A DNA stretch of 64,000 nucleotides from Mycobacterium terramassiliense. Its GTDB lineage: Bacteria > Actinomycetota > Actinomycetes > Mycobacteriales > Mycobacteriaceae. Below, piece after piece: positions 44,115-52,145 of the stretch. The stretch is taken from the NCBI RefSeq assembly GCF_900157385.1, contig NZ_LT717701.1, forward strand, positions 1 to 64,000. Direction: 5' to 3'. Numbering within the stretch: position 1 is the first letter of the stretch; every line of letters starts with the position of its first letter. A model generated the notes under the pieces. The model did not search any database, was not told where the DNA came from, and saw only the letters and a program-made list of their open reading frames with translations. Both the position numbers and the translations under genes were made by a program.

Positions 44115-44969
44115 GTGGGTGAGTCAACCGCCAAGTCGCCGCCCACCGCCCGCGTCGTGGATGTGCTTGAAGCGCTGGCGGATTCACCCGGGGGTCGCAC
44201 CTCGGCGGAGGTGGCGAAGGCCTGCCGGATCAGCACCTCGACCTGCGCCCTGGTGCTGGCCGAACTGGAGCGGCGCGCGTGGGTCGCGCGCCGTGATGAC
44301 CGCCGCTATGTGCTGGGCAGTGGGTTGTTCGGTCTGGTTCACGGGCTGCGCGCGCAGTTCCCCCTCCTGGACCGCGGTCGCGACGCGCTGCGCTTCCTGC
44401 ATGACGCGCTCGGCGCCGGCTGCTCGATGTCGAGGATCGGCGATCGCCACCTGACCACCGTCGACGCGGTCGGCCACGGCACCGACGGCGAACACGCCGT
44501 CGGTCAGCGCTTCCCCATCGACCCGCCGTTCGGACTGGTCGCCATGGCTTGGCGCGACGACGTATTCGTCGAGAGCTGGCTGCGGCACGTCACGCCGCGG
44601 CTGACGCGCGCCGAAGTCGCCCAGCATCAGCGGGTGCTCGCCGACATCCGGGCCCGCGGCTACGGAGCGTGGCGGTTCGACGACACCCACCAGTCGCTAC
44701 ACCACCGCCTGGCGGACGTGCTGGCGTCGCTGGAGCCGACCGCCCAGGTGGCGCGCCGGCTCACCACCCTGATGACCATGGTGACGCTGCAATCGATCAC
44801 CGATGTGCTCGAAACCGAGCTGGCGTCAACGGAATTCGTCGTCCTGCCGATCTTCGGCATGGACGGCCAGCCCGAGTACCAAATCGAGATCCACCTGGGG
44901 GGCGCGGCCGGGCTGACCCTGTCCGCGCTCGACACCGCGCTGCGGCGCGCGCAGACAATGTTGGCCTAG
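44115..44969 (+). CDS. IclR-type transcriptional regulator
   Basis: A 284-aa protein with an N-terminal winged helix (about residues 8-70, RTSAEVAKACRISTSTCALVLAELE) and an IclR-like effector region, though the effector domain is only loosely conserved. GTG 44115 follows AAGGAG at six bases. It is divergent from the DapB-like dehydrogenase across a perfect palindrome, which suggests control of that gene. It ends ten bases before the pirin start. Confidence 0.78.
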   Translation: MGESTAKSPPTARVVDVLEALADSPGGRTSAEVAKACRISTSTCALVLAELERRAWVARRDDRRYVLGSGLFGLVHGLRAQFPLLDRGRDALRFLHDALGAGCSMSRIGDRHLTTVDAVGHGTDGEHAVGQRFPIDPPFGLVAMAWRDDVFVESWLRHVTPRLTRAEVAQHQRVLADIRARGYGAWRFDDTHQSLHHRLADVLASLEPTAQVARRLTTLMTMVTLQSITDVLETELASTEFVVLPIFGMDGQPEYQIEIHLGGAAGLTLSALDTALRRAQTMLA

Positions 44970-44979
44970 GCTGGAGCCC

Positions 44980-45705
44980 ATGCCCGCAACCGTCGAGATT
45001 CGGCGTGCGGCCGACCGTGCCGTCACCATGACGTCCTGGCTGACGTCCCGGCATTCCTTCTCGTTCGGCGACCACTACGACCCCGACAACACCCACCACG
45101 GGTTGCTCCTGGTCAACAACGACGACATCGTCGCGCCCGGAACCGGATTCGATACCCATCCACACCGCGACATGGAGATCGTGACCTGGGTGCTGCGCGG
45201 CGAGCTGACCCACCGGGACTCCGCCGGCAACCGCGGGGTCATCTATCCCGGTCTGGCCCAACGCATGTCGGCCGGCAGCGGCATCCTGCACTCGGAGAAG
45301 AACGACTCCGCCACGGAACCAGTCCATTTCGTGCAGATGTGGGTGGTCCCCGACGAGACGGCCATCACACCGAGCTACCAGCAACACGAGATCGGCGACG
45401 CGGAGCTGTCGGGCGGACTTGTGACCATCGCCTCAGGCATCCCCGGAGTTGAGGCGGCCATCACGCTGCACAACCGCAACGCCGCGCTGCACGCCACGCG
45501 GCTACGACCCGGCGACTCGGTGGACCTCCCGCAGGCGCCCTACCTGCACGTATTCGTCGCACGGGGTCGGATTGACGCGGCCGACATCGGCGAGCTCGCC
45601 GACGGCGACGCGGTCCGGTTCACCGGCGCCGACGGCGCGCGGGTGACGGCGGCCGAGCCCGCGGAGCTGCTGATCTGGGAGATGCATGCAAAGTTGGGCG
45701 CCTGA
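44980..45705 (+). CDS. Pirin-family protein, Rv0181c-like
   Basis: A 241-aa cupin protein (244 in M. tuberculosis). The metal-binding segment GFDTHPHRDMEIVTWVLRGELTHRD, given here only by its residues at about 52-76, contains the pirin HPHRxxE pattern, with further His/Glu in SGILHSEKN. Pirins can act as quercetin dioxygenases; no substrate is known here. GGAG lies five bases before the ATG. The gene resumes M. tuberculosis synteny after the inserted block. Confidence 0.87.
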   Translation: MPATVEIRRAADRAVTMTSWLTSRHSFSFGDHYDPDNTHHGLLLVNNDDIVAPGTGFDTHPHRDMEIVTWVLRGELTHRDSAGNRGVIYPGLAQRMSAGSGILHSEKNDSATEPVHFVQMWVVPDETAITPSYQQHEIGDAELSGGLVTIASGIPGVEAAITLHNRNAALHATRLRPGDSVDLPQAPYLHVFVARGRIDAADIGELADGDAVRFTGADGARVTAAEPAELLIWEMHAKLGA

Positions 45706-45741
45706 CACCACATAGAGTGGGCACGACAGACAGGAGCCCGC

Positions 45742-47136
45742 ATGTCTCAATCGCAGCCGCGGCACGCGGCGCCCAACCCCAAGCGGAATATCAAGGCAGT
45801 TCGGACCGTGCGGTTCTGGACGCTGCCGATCGTCGTCACGCTGGCGCTGATGTCGGCGCTGTGCGCGCTGTACCTCGGCGGCATCCTGAACCCGATGACC
45901 AACCTGCGGCACTTTCCCGTCGCCGTCGTGAACGAGGACGCCGGGCCGTTCGGGGGACAGATCACCGACGGCCTCGTGGCCGGGCTGGACAAGGACAAGT
46001 TCGACGTCCGCGTCGTGTCCCACGACGCCGCCCAACGCCTGCTGGACACCGCCCAGGTGTACGGGGAGCTGGTCATTCCGCCGACCTTCTCGTCCAACCT
46101 GCGCGAATACGGAGCCAGCGCCGTCACGCCCGGCCGCGCGACCCGGCCGTCGGTCACCATCTCTACGAACCCGCGAGCGGGCACACTCGGCTCCAGCATC
46201 GCCGGACAAACCCTCACCCAGGCGATCGCCGTAGCCAACGGGAAAGTGGGGCAACGGCTTACGGCCGACGTCGCAGCGCAGACCGGGGGCGCGCCGCTGA
46301 CCGGCGCGTCGGCGCTGGGCCTCGCCAACCCCATCGAGGTCAAGGCGAACGTGTACAACCCGCTGCCGAACGGCACCGGAAATGGGTTGTCGGCCTTCTA
46401 TTTCGCGCTGCTGCTGCTGCTCGCGGGGTTCACCGGCAGCGTCGTGGTCAGCACGCTGGTGGACGCGCTCCTCGGCTATGTGCCCGCGGAATGGGGGCCG
46501 GTGTACCGATTCGCCGAGCAGGTCAGGATCTCGAGATTCCAGACCCTGCTGCTCAAATGGGCCATCATGGTGGTGCTGGCGCTGCTGACGTCGGCGGTTT
46601 ACCTGGCCATCGCCCACGGGCTCGGCATGCCCATTCCGCTCGGCTGGCAATTGTGGGCGTTCGGGGTGTTCGCGATCATCGCGGTCGGCATCACGTCGAG
46701 TTCCATCTTGTCGGTGCTGGGCTCGATGGGCCTGCTGGTCAGCATGCTGATCTTCGTGATCCTTGGGCTGCCGTCCGCGGGCGCCACCGTCCCGCTGGAG
46801 GCCACGCCGACGTTCTTTCGCTGGCTGGCCGAATTCGAGCCGATGCACCAGGTCTTCCTGGGCGTGCGCTCGCTGGTCTATCTCGATGGCCGCGCCGATT
46901 CCGGTCTGTCCCAGGCGCTGTGGTTGACAACGATCGGCCTGGTGATCGGGCTGTTGTTAGGTGGCATCATCACGCAGCTCTACGACCGCCAGGGCTTCCA
47001 CCGCATCCAGGGGGCGGTCGAGCTGGCGATCGCCGCGCAACACCAGGCGGAGCACCAGGCCCGCGTGAGCAAGCGGGAGAACGCCGCGGTGGGCCAGGCC
47101 GACGCCGAGAGCGAAAGTTCAAGCGAGCAAGCGTAA
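45742..47136 (+). CDS. YhgE/Pip-like membrane protein, Rv0180c-like
   Basis: A 464-aa membrane protein. One N-terminal helix (about residues 32-53) is followed by a long extracytoplasmic domain (55-215) and five helices from about 220 to 415, the layout of YhgE/Pip and ABC-2 permease-like proteins. The tail is charged and helical. The function is unknown; Rv0180c has been studied as a surface-exposed protein. CAGGAG lies six bases before the ATG at 45742. Confidence 0.82.
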   Translation: MSQSQPRHAAPNPKRNIKAVRTVRFWTLPIVVTLALMSALCALYLGGILNPMTNLRHFPVAVVNEDAGPFGGQITDGLVAGLDKDKFDVRVVSHDAAQRLLDTAQVYGELVIPPTFSSNLREYGASAVTPGRATRPSVTISTNPRAGTLGSSIAGQTLTQAIAVANGKVGQRLTADVAAQTGGAPLTGASALGLANPIEVKANVYNPLPNGTGNGLSAFYFALLLLLAGFTGSVVVSTLVDALLGYVPAEWGPVYRFAEQVRISRFQTLLLKWAIMVVLALLTSAVYLAIAHGLGMPIPLGWQLWAFGVFAIIAVGITSSSILSVLGSMGLLVSMLIFVILGLPSAGATVPLEATPTFFRWLAEFEPMHQVFLGVRSLVYLDGRADSGLSQALWLTTIGLVIGLLLGGIITQLYDRQGFHRIQGAVELAIAAQHQAEHQARVSKRENAAVGQADAESESSSEQA

Positions 47137-47242
47137 TTCGAGTGCGGCCCAAGCGTCATGCGTTCGTTATCGAAATTGACAGTGTGACTGGTGTGACTAA
47201 TGCTATTCATGTTGCATAGCTACACGCGCCGAAAGGTCCACC

Positions 47243-48325
47243 GTGCTGACGCCCCTTGCCAGCCTGCGCCGGCTGGCGGCCTGCTGCACCGCCGTGGCCG
47301 CGTGCGCGGTCCTGGCGTGCACTTCCGGACAACCCGTCGCGCGCGCCGCGGACGGGCGCGACCTGCTGGCCAACGCCATCGAGACCACCCGGGGCTCCTA
47401 CCTCGTCTATAACTTCGGCCCCGGTCGCCCGACGCCGATGCTCAACGCCGGTGGCAGCTGGTACGAGATGAACAACGGCGGCCACCTGATGGTCATCAAG
47501 AACGCGGCGGGGCGGCTCGCGCCGCACCTGCTGGTGGACAGCCACCAGGGCGATCAAGCGCGCTGCGAGAACAATCCCGGTGCCCGCACCGGCGAGGGAC
47601 TGTGGCAGGCATCGGAGGTCTCCCCGCCGCTGCAGGCGTGGCAGCGGCTGGGGCAGCCGACGATCGCGATCAACGCCAACTTCTTCGACATCCGGCCGCA
47701 GAAGGCCGGCTCCTGGCGGCAGACCGGCTGCAGTTCCCCGCTGGGCGCCTTCGTCGACAACACCCACGGCCAGGGCCGGGCGAACCAGGCCGTCACCGGC
47801 ACGGTCGCGTATCCGGGCAAGCAGGGCCTCTCCGGCGGCGGCGAGAGCTGGAGTGCCTTGTCGACGATGATCCTGCCGGCCGGCGGTGCGCCGTATGTGT
47901 TGCGCCCCAAGAGTCCTCAGGATTACGACGTCGCCACCCCGGTGGTCGCGGACCTGCTGAACCGCAACGAGCGGTTCGTCGCGGTATCGGGAATCGGCCT
48001 GTTGTCCCCCGGCAAGACCGGGCAGCTCAACGACGGCGGTCCCAGCGCGGCGCGAACGGCCCTCGCCTACGTGAAGCAACGCGACGAAATGTACGTCTTC
48101 GAGGGCGGCAGCTACACGCCGGACAACATCCAGGACCTGTTCCGCGGCCTGGGCAGCGACACCGCGGTCCTGCTCGACGGCGGCGGGTCGTCGGCGATCG
48201 TGCTGCGGCGCGACACCGGCGGCATGTGGGCCGGCGCCGGGTCGCCACGGGGATCGTGCGACACCCGCCAGGTGCTGTGCGACTCCCACGAACGGGCGCT
48301 GCCCAGCTGGCTTGCCTTCAACTAG
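47243..48325 (+). CDS. lprO: Putative lipoprotein LprO, phosphodiester glycosidase-like
   Basis: A 360-aa exported protein. The signal segment ends in VLAC26, a slightly atypical lipobox, in line with the lipoprotein annotation of M. tuberculosis LprO. The body resembles the NAGPA (phosphodiester glycosidase) family: INANFFDIRP near residue 145 and LDGGGSSAIVL near 315 are its metal/substrate signatures. Activity is unproven. The GTG at 47243 has GAAAGG nine bases upstream. It converges on a DUF1275 gene with an eight-base overlap. Confidence 0.82.
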   Translation: MLTPLASLRRLAACCTAVAACAVLACTSGQPVARAADGRDLLANAIETTRGSYLVYNFGPGRPTPMLNAGGSWYEMNNGGHLMVIKNAAGRLAPHLLVDSHQGDQARCENNPGARTGEGLWQASEVSPPLQAWQRLGQPTIAINANFFDIRPQKAGSWRQTGCSSPLGAFVDNTHGQGRANQAVTGTVAYPGKQGLSGGGESWSALSTMILPAGGAPYVLRPKSPQDYDVATPVVADLLNRNERFVAVSGIGLLSPGKTGQLNDGGPSAARTALAYVKQRDEMYVFEGGSYTPDNIQDLFRGLGSDTAVLLDGGGSSAIVLRRDTGGMWAGAGSPRGSCDTRQVLCDSHERALPSWLAFN

Positions 48326-49049
48326 CGCTCGATGGCGGCGACCCGCTTCGCCCGGCTTCGCCGCGCTCGCGATCGCCGCCGGCCGGCCCGAAGCGGAAGA
48401 TCAGCAGGCTGGCCGCGACGACCGCCGCCGTGACCGCGAACACCGGCGCGACGACGAACCGTGACATCGTCGCGCCGACCAGGGCGCCCGCGCACATCGT
48501 GAAAACGACGCTGAAACGCAGCTTCTCGCGGGCGCCCGTCCCGCCGGCCAGGTGGCTGTCCAGGCCAAGGCTGACGATCGTCGACGTCAGCACCGTGGTG
48601 GACAGCTCCTGGATCCCGAACTGGCGCGCGCTCGAGTGCTGCAGGCCGAACGTCACCGCGAGCAGGCCGATCATGATCAGCTTGGTGTCGTCGTGGTAGT
48701 GCAGCACGCCGCTGCCCGCCAGGATCGACAGCGTCACCAACAACACGATTTCGGTTGCCAGCACGGTGGTTATCCAAGGCCGCACCCGTTCACCGAAATG
48801 CCGGGCCAACCGGCCGCTGACGATCGTGGTGCAGACGAACGTCGGCAGGGCCACCACGACGGCCGTCAGGTCGATGTTGGTCCTGGGGGCCAGCCAGAAG
48901 CCGAGGAAGATCACGTTGCCGGTCATGTTCGCCACGAAGACGTGGCCGAGCACCAGGATGCTGATCGCGTCGGCCAAGCCGGTGGCAAAGGTCAGCAACA
49001 GCAGCGCCGCAACGGTCGAGCGCTCGGAGACCGGCGACGCAAGGGGCAT
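48318..49049 (-). CDS. DUF1275 (YoaK) family membrane protein
   Basis: A 243-aa protein with six predicted helices and the family segments GLADAISILVLGHVFVANMTGN and GLQHSSARQFGI (listed by key residues near 24-45 and 137-150). The function of the family is unknown. It sits between lprO and mam1D, where M. tuberculosis has no gene. It is co-directional with the mce1 operon and starts 22 bases after its last stop, so it may be transcribed as the operon's final cistron. Confidence 0.83.
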   Translation of the reverse strand: MPLASPVSERSTVAALLLLTFATGLADAISILVLGHVFVANMTGNVIFLGFWLAPRTNIDLTAVVVALPTFVCTTIVSGRLARHFGERVRPWITTVLATEIVLLVTLSILAGSGVLHYHDDTKLIMIGLLAVTFGLQHSSARQFGIQELSTTVLTSTIVSLGLDSHLAGGTGAREKLRFSVVFTMCAGALVGATMSRFVVAPVFAVTAAVVAASLLIFRFGPAGGDRERGEAGRSGSPPSSAS

Positions 49050-49071
49050 GTGCGGGTTGGGATCCGGCGCG

Positions 49072-49785
49072 TCAGACCTGCGGGGTCAGGTCCAGCGAGG
49101 TGATCGTCGTCATTCTCGTCACCAGCCAGCGGCCGTTGGTGCGCTTCATGAACAGCCGGTAGGACAGGTATTTCAGCGACGGGATGTTCTTGGTCAGCGG
49201 GCTGGTGGACGTGGTGTTGGTGTACACGATGACGACGGCATTCGGATCGTCCAGCGACTCGACGGCCGCGCCGGTGACTTCGGTGTGGTTGCTGACCTTC
49301 GCCTGCTTGTTGGGGGCCACGATCGCGTCGACGAATTTGCGGTACTGGGCCTCGAAGTCGCCGCTGAGGTAGGCCGCCGCGCGATCGGCGAGGCCATCCA
49401 TGTTCTCCGGTGTGTACGTCCAGAGCGTGGTGATCGCGTTGGCCGCGGTCTGCGCCACTTTCAGCTTCGTTGCGGCGCTGGCGCGATCGGTCAGATACGG
49501 CTGGACCATCGCTCCCGCGAACGCCGCGGAACCGACGAACAGCATCGCGGCGAGCGTGACGACGATGGCCAGCCACTTGCCGGCCAGCAGCTTGCGGCGG
49601 GGGCGCTTTTCTTTGGCATCCGTCGCCGCCTCTTCGCCGTCCGCCGTGGCAGCGTCGGCGACGTCGGCGGATTCGGTTGCCCCATCGGCGCTTTCGCTGG
49701 CCTCCGCGGTGTCCTGGCCGGAGGATTCTTCGGTCTTTTCCGCGTCGGCGGTCAGGTCACCTGCAGCAGGTTGCTGATCTTCCAC
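49072..49785 (-). CDS. mam1D: Mce-associated membrane protein Mam1D (Rv0178-like)
   Basis: A 237-aa bitopic protein: an acidic Ala/Glu-rich cytoplasmic N-terminus (about 60 residues), one helix (about 65-88) and a Mam domain. The start is GTG 49785, inside the mam1C frame by 34 bases. It is supported by AGGAAGG seven bases upstream; the longer ATG frame from 50229 has no homology. It is the last mam gene of the operon and is expected to stabilise the Mce1 complex at the membrane. Confidence 0.8.
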   Translation of the reverse strand: MEDQQPAAGDLTADAEKTEESSGQDTAEASESADGATESADVADAATADGEEAATDAKEKRPRRKLLAGKWLAIVVTLAAMLFVGSAAFAGAMVQPYLTDRASAATKLKVAQTAANAITTLWTYTPENMDGLADRAAAYLSGDFEAQYRKFVDAIVAPNKQAKVSNHTEVTGAAVESLDDPNAVVIVYTNTTSTSPLTKNIPSLKYLSYRLFMKRTNGRWLVTRMTTITSLDLTPQV

Positions 49786-50306
49786 TGATTCCCTTCCTGC
49801 GTGACGGTTGCCGTCCAACGATTGGTGTTCTCGAACACCTGCTTTTCGTCCGGCGACTTGGAGGTCACGTCGGTGGCCACCATCACGGTGGCGCTGCCGT
49901 CGTCGTTCCACCGTTCCAGCCCGGAGCCCAGGACGGTGCCGGTCGCGGGTTCGGCCCGGGCGACCTGCAGCAGGATCTCGTTCGCCTTGTCGTGGTATTG
50001 CTTGGCGAAATCGCCTGTCGCCTGGGCCAATATTCGGTTCACATAGTCGTTGGCGTGATAGGGGTCGATGGAGGTGAACTGCGTCATGAACCCGCCCACG
50101 TAGCTGAGCACCTCGCGCTCCTTCGACGCGACGCGCGTCCGACGATCGTGAGAAATCAGCATCAGCGTGCATGCCGCGATCGACATGACCATCAGCACCG
50201 CGGCGCCCGCGACGGCCGCCGGCATCCACCGCGGTCGCGACGGCGGCACCGGGCGCGCCACGAGCAGCGGCTCCTCGCCGGGCCCAAACTTGCGGCGGGG
50301 GCTCAT
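49752..50306 (-). CDS. mam1C: Mce-associated membrane protein Mam1C (Rv0177-like)
   Basis: A 184-aa protein, the length of Rv0177. It has a basic N-terminus, one helix (about residues 27-50, AAVAGAAVLMVMSIAACTLMLI) and a Mam domain ending NQWKISNLLQVT. The ATG overlaps the mam1B stop (ATGA). Its 3' end contains the start and ribosome site of mam1D. Confidence 0.87.
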   Translation of the reverse strand: MSPRRKFGPGEEPLLVARPVPPSRPRWMPAAVAGAAVLMVMSIAACTLMLISHDRRTRVASKEREVLSYVGGFMTQFTSIDPYHANDYVNRILAQATGDFAKQYHDKANEILLQVARAEPATGTVLGSGLERWNDDGSATVMVATDVTSKSPDEKQVFENTNRWTATVTQEGNQWKISNLLQVT

Positions 50307-51292
50307 TTTCCGTTCCCCGGCGGTTTCGGTCTGGTCAGCACGGCGAGGTCGTCAACGCGCCAATGCGCGTCCGCGCCCTTGGCAAATTCCACCCGAACGC
50401 TCGCGCTGATGTAGCGCTCCTCGGGTCCCACGCCGCGCCGCCCCTGCAGGAACAGCAGCATCGTCGCGCGATCCGGCGTGACCGATTGCACCGACCAGTC
50501 GGTGGGCCAGTACTCGTTGATGACGGGATTGCCCCTCTGGACCACGTCCTGCTGCGCCGCCAGCTGGCTTCGGTACTTGTCGGTCGCCAGCGACCGGGCG
50601 CGAGCGAAGTCGTCGCGCAACGATTTCGGGTCGTACGTCAGCATCTGCGCGACCATCTTGGGTCCCTGCGCCTCGATCTCCGCCCTGCTTCGATCGCTCG
50701 CCTGATCGCGGGAGTAAACCACCAGGTAGCTCAAGGCGATCCCGGCGAGGCACACCGCCGTCGCGATCAGCACCGCCAGCGTGGTCCAGCGCCGCGACTT
50801 TCCCAGCGCCTCGTCGTCGGGTTCGACGCGGCGCGCTTCGGTGCCCAGCAACATGTCGGCAAAGGTGCGGCGCCGCGAATCCCAAAGCGGCCAAAGCCAT
50901 CCCACCACCGATGCGGTGTCGAGCAGGTGGGCCAGGTCGCGCAGCAGCAGCCCCCACGGCCCGATGGTCGTGCCGTCGCGGCGCACCACCGCGATTCCGA
51001 ACAGGCCGCGTCCCAGGCTCCAGCCGGTAAGGGTTGGCAGCAGCAACCGGTCGGCCAACATCAGCAGGATGGCCAGGCCGACGACCGAGACACACACCCA
51101 CCACCAAACGGGGTGCGCGGCCACGGTCCAGGCGACCAACGCCATCGTCGTCGCCACGGCGGCACACGGCAGGACGTCGACGGCAAACGCGGCCGCTCGA
51201 ATGCGCCAGGGGGCCAAGGCATCCCGCGGTGACTCCGGTACGGTCGCCGTGGTTTCAGTCCGAGCCTGAATCTCCTCGACCACCACCGTCAC
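50303..51292 (-). CDS. mam1B: Mce-associated RDD-family protein Mam1B (Rv0176-like)
   Basis: A 329-aa protein with an RDD-type membrane domain (three helices, about residues 30-130, including GWSLGRGLFGI), another helix at about 170-192 and a C-terminal Mam domain. The RDD part distinguishes Mam1B from the other mam products. The GTG start overlaps mam1A (GTGA). It is part of the Mce1 lipid importer's accessory set. Confidence 0.87.
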   Translation of the reverse strand: MTVVVEEIQARTETTATVPESPRDALAPWRIRAAAFAVDVLPCAAVATTMALVAWTVAAHPVWWWVCVSVVGLAILLMLADRLLLPTLTGWSLGRGLFGIAVVRRDGTTIGPWGLLLRDLAHLLDTASVVGWLWPLWDSRRRTFADMLLGTEARRVEPDDEALGKSRRWTTLAVLIATAVCLAGIALSYLVVYSRDQASDRSRAEIEAQGPKMVAQMLTYDPKSLRDDFARARSLATDKYRSQLAAQQDVVQRGNPVINEYWPTDWSVQSVTPDRATMLLFLQGRRGVGPEERYISASVRVEFAKGADAHWRVDDLAVLTRPKPPGNGK

Positions 51293-52134
51293 TTCGTCAC
51301 CTGGTCGAGCTTGGAAATCCGGTACTGTCCTTCGGCGAATGCCATCTTCACCCGCAGGCGGTAGCCGGTTTCCTTTTGCGACTGGTCGCTTGTCACCTTG
51401 ACGCGCATCGCGACGAGCACGTCGACCGTGCCGTCGTCGTTGTTACGCTCCACCGCCGCGCGCGCATCGGACACCTGAACATGGATGTTGGCCGCCTGGT
51501 ATGCCTGAACGATCATGTTGGTGTACAGCAGCGCCTGAGAGCGGAACGCGTCGGTGCCGCACTCGATGATCTTCTGTTCGCTCTGGACCATCGCGTTGGT
51601 GTCGGGGGCCTGAGTCGCCGACACACAATCCACCGCCGCCTTCAGCGCCGCGGCGTCGTTGCGCGCGATCACTTGGCTTTGGTGGTGGTAGCGCAGGGCG
51701 AAGTAGCCACCCGCCCCGAGGGCGCCGGCCAACAGCACCAGCGCCGCGGCGATGCCGGAGAGCCACCCCCGGCCCAGTCGCGACGGCCGGCGTTCGGCTG
51801 TCGCGGTGCCGCCCTCGGCCTCGTCCCCGGACTCCGGCGTCTCCTCCGCCGTGGTCTCCTTGGATGCCGGCGCCTCGTCGGATGCCGGCGCCTCGTCGGA
51901 TGCCGGCGCCTCGTCGGATGCCGGCGCCTCGTCGGCCGCCTCCTCGGACTCCAGCGTCTGCTCGGTCCCGTCCTGGACCGTCACCGCCGGGCTGGTCTGC
52001 GCGCCGTCCTCGGATGCGTTCGAGTCCTCGGGCGTCGGCTGCGGGGTGGTCTCCTCGGCAGCAGCCGCCGGCTCCTGATGGATCTTCGGACTGGACTTCT
52101 GGGAGTGCCTACGCAGTCGACGAAACCTCGGCAT
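51289..52134 (-). CDS. mam1A: Mce-associated membrane protein Mam1A (Rv0175-like)
   Basis: A 281-aa bitopic protein with a much-extended acidic N-terminus (about 120 residues), a helix (about 123-147) and a Mam domain. M. tuberculosis Rv0175 is about 213 aa, and most of the extra length is low-complexity, including four tandem copies of a six-residue unit (EAPASD) encoded at 51863-51934. ATG 52134 lies 12 bases after the mce1F stop; a start at 52176 would overlap mce1F without homology. Confidence 0.82.
   Translation of the reverse strand: MPRFRRLRRHSQKSSPKIHQEPAAAAEETTPQPTPEDSNASEDGAQTSPAVTVQDGTEQTLESEEAADEAPASDEAPASDEAPASDEAPASKETTAEETPESGDEAEGGTATAERRPSRLGRGWLSGIAAALVLLAGALGAGGYFALRYHHQSQVIARNDAAALKAAVDCVSATQAPDTNAMVQSEQKIIECGTDAFRSQALLYTNMIVQAYQAANIHVQVSDARAAVERNNDDGTVDVLVAMRVKVTSDQSQKETGYRLRVKMAFAEGQYRISKLDQVTK
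51863..51934 (-). repeat. 18-bp x 4 tandem repeat in mam1A
   Basis: Four exact copies of GATGCCGGCGCCTCGTCG (plus strand) begin at 51863, 51881, 51899 and 51917. The unit is a multiple of three, so copy-number change would alter only the length of the cytoplasmic tail. It is a likely VNTR. Confidence 0.93.
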
Positions 52135-52145
52135 GGGTGGGGGGT

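Noticed and set aside
51863..51934. CRISPR array
   Set aside because: Units are 18 bp with no spacers, in frame inside mam1A. A coding tandem repeat.
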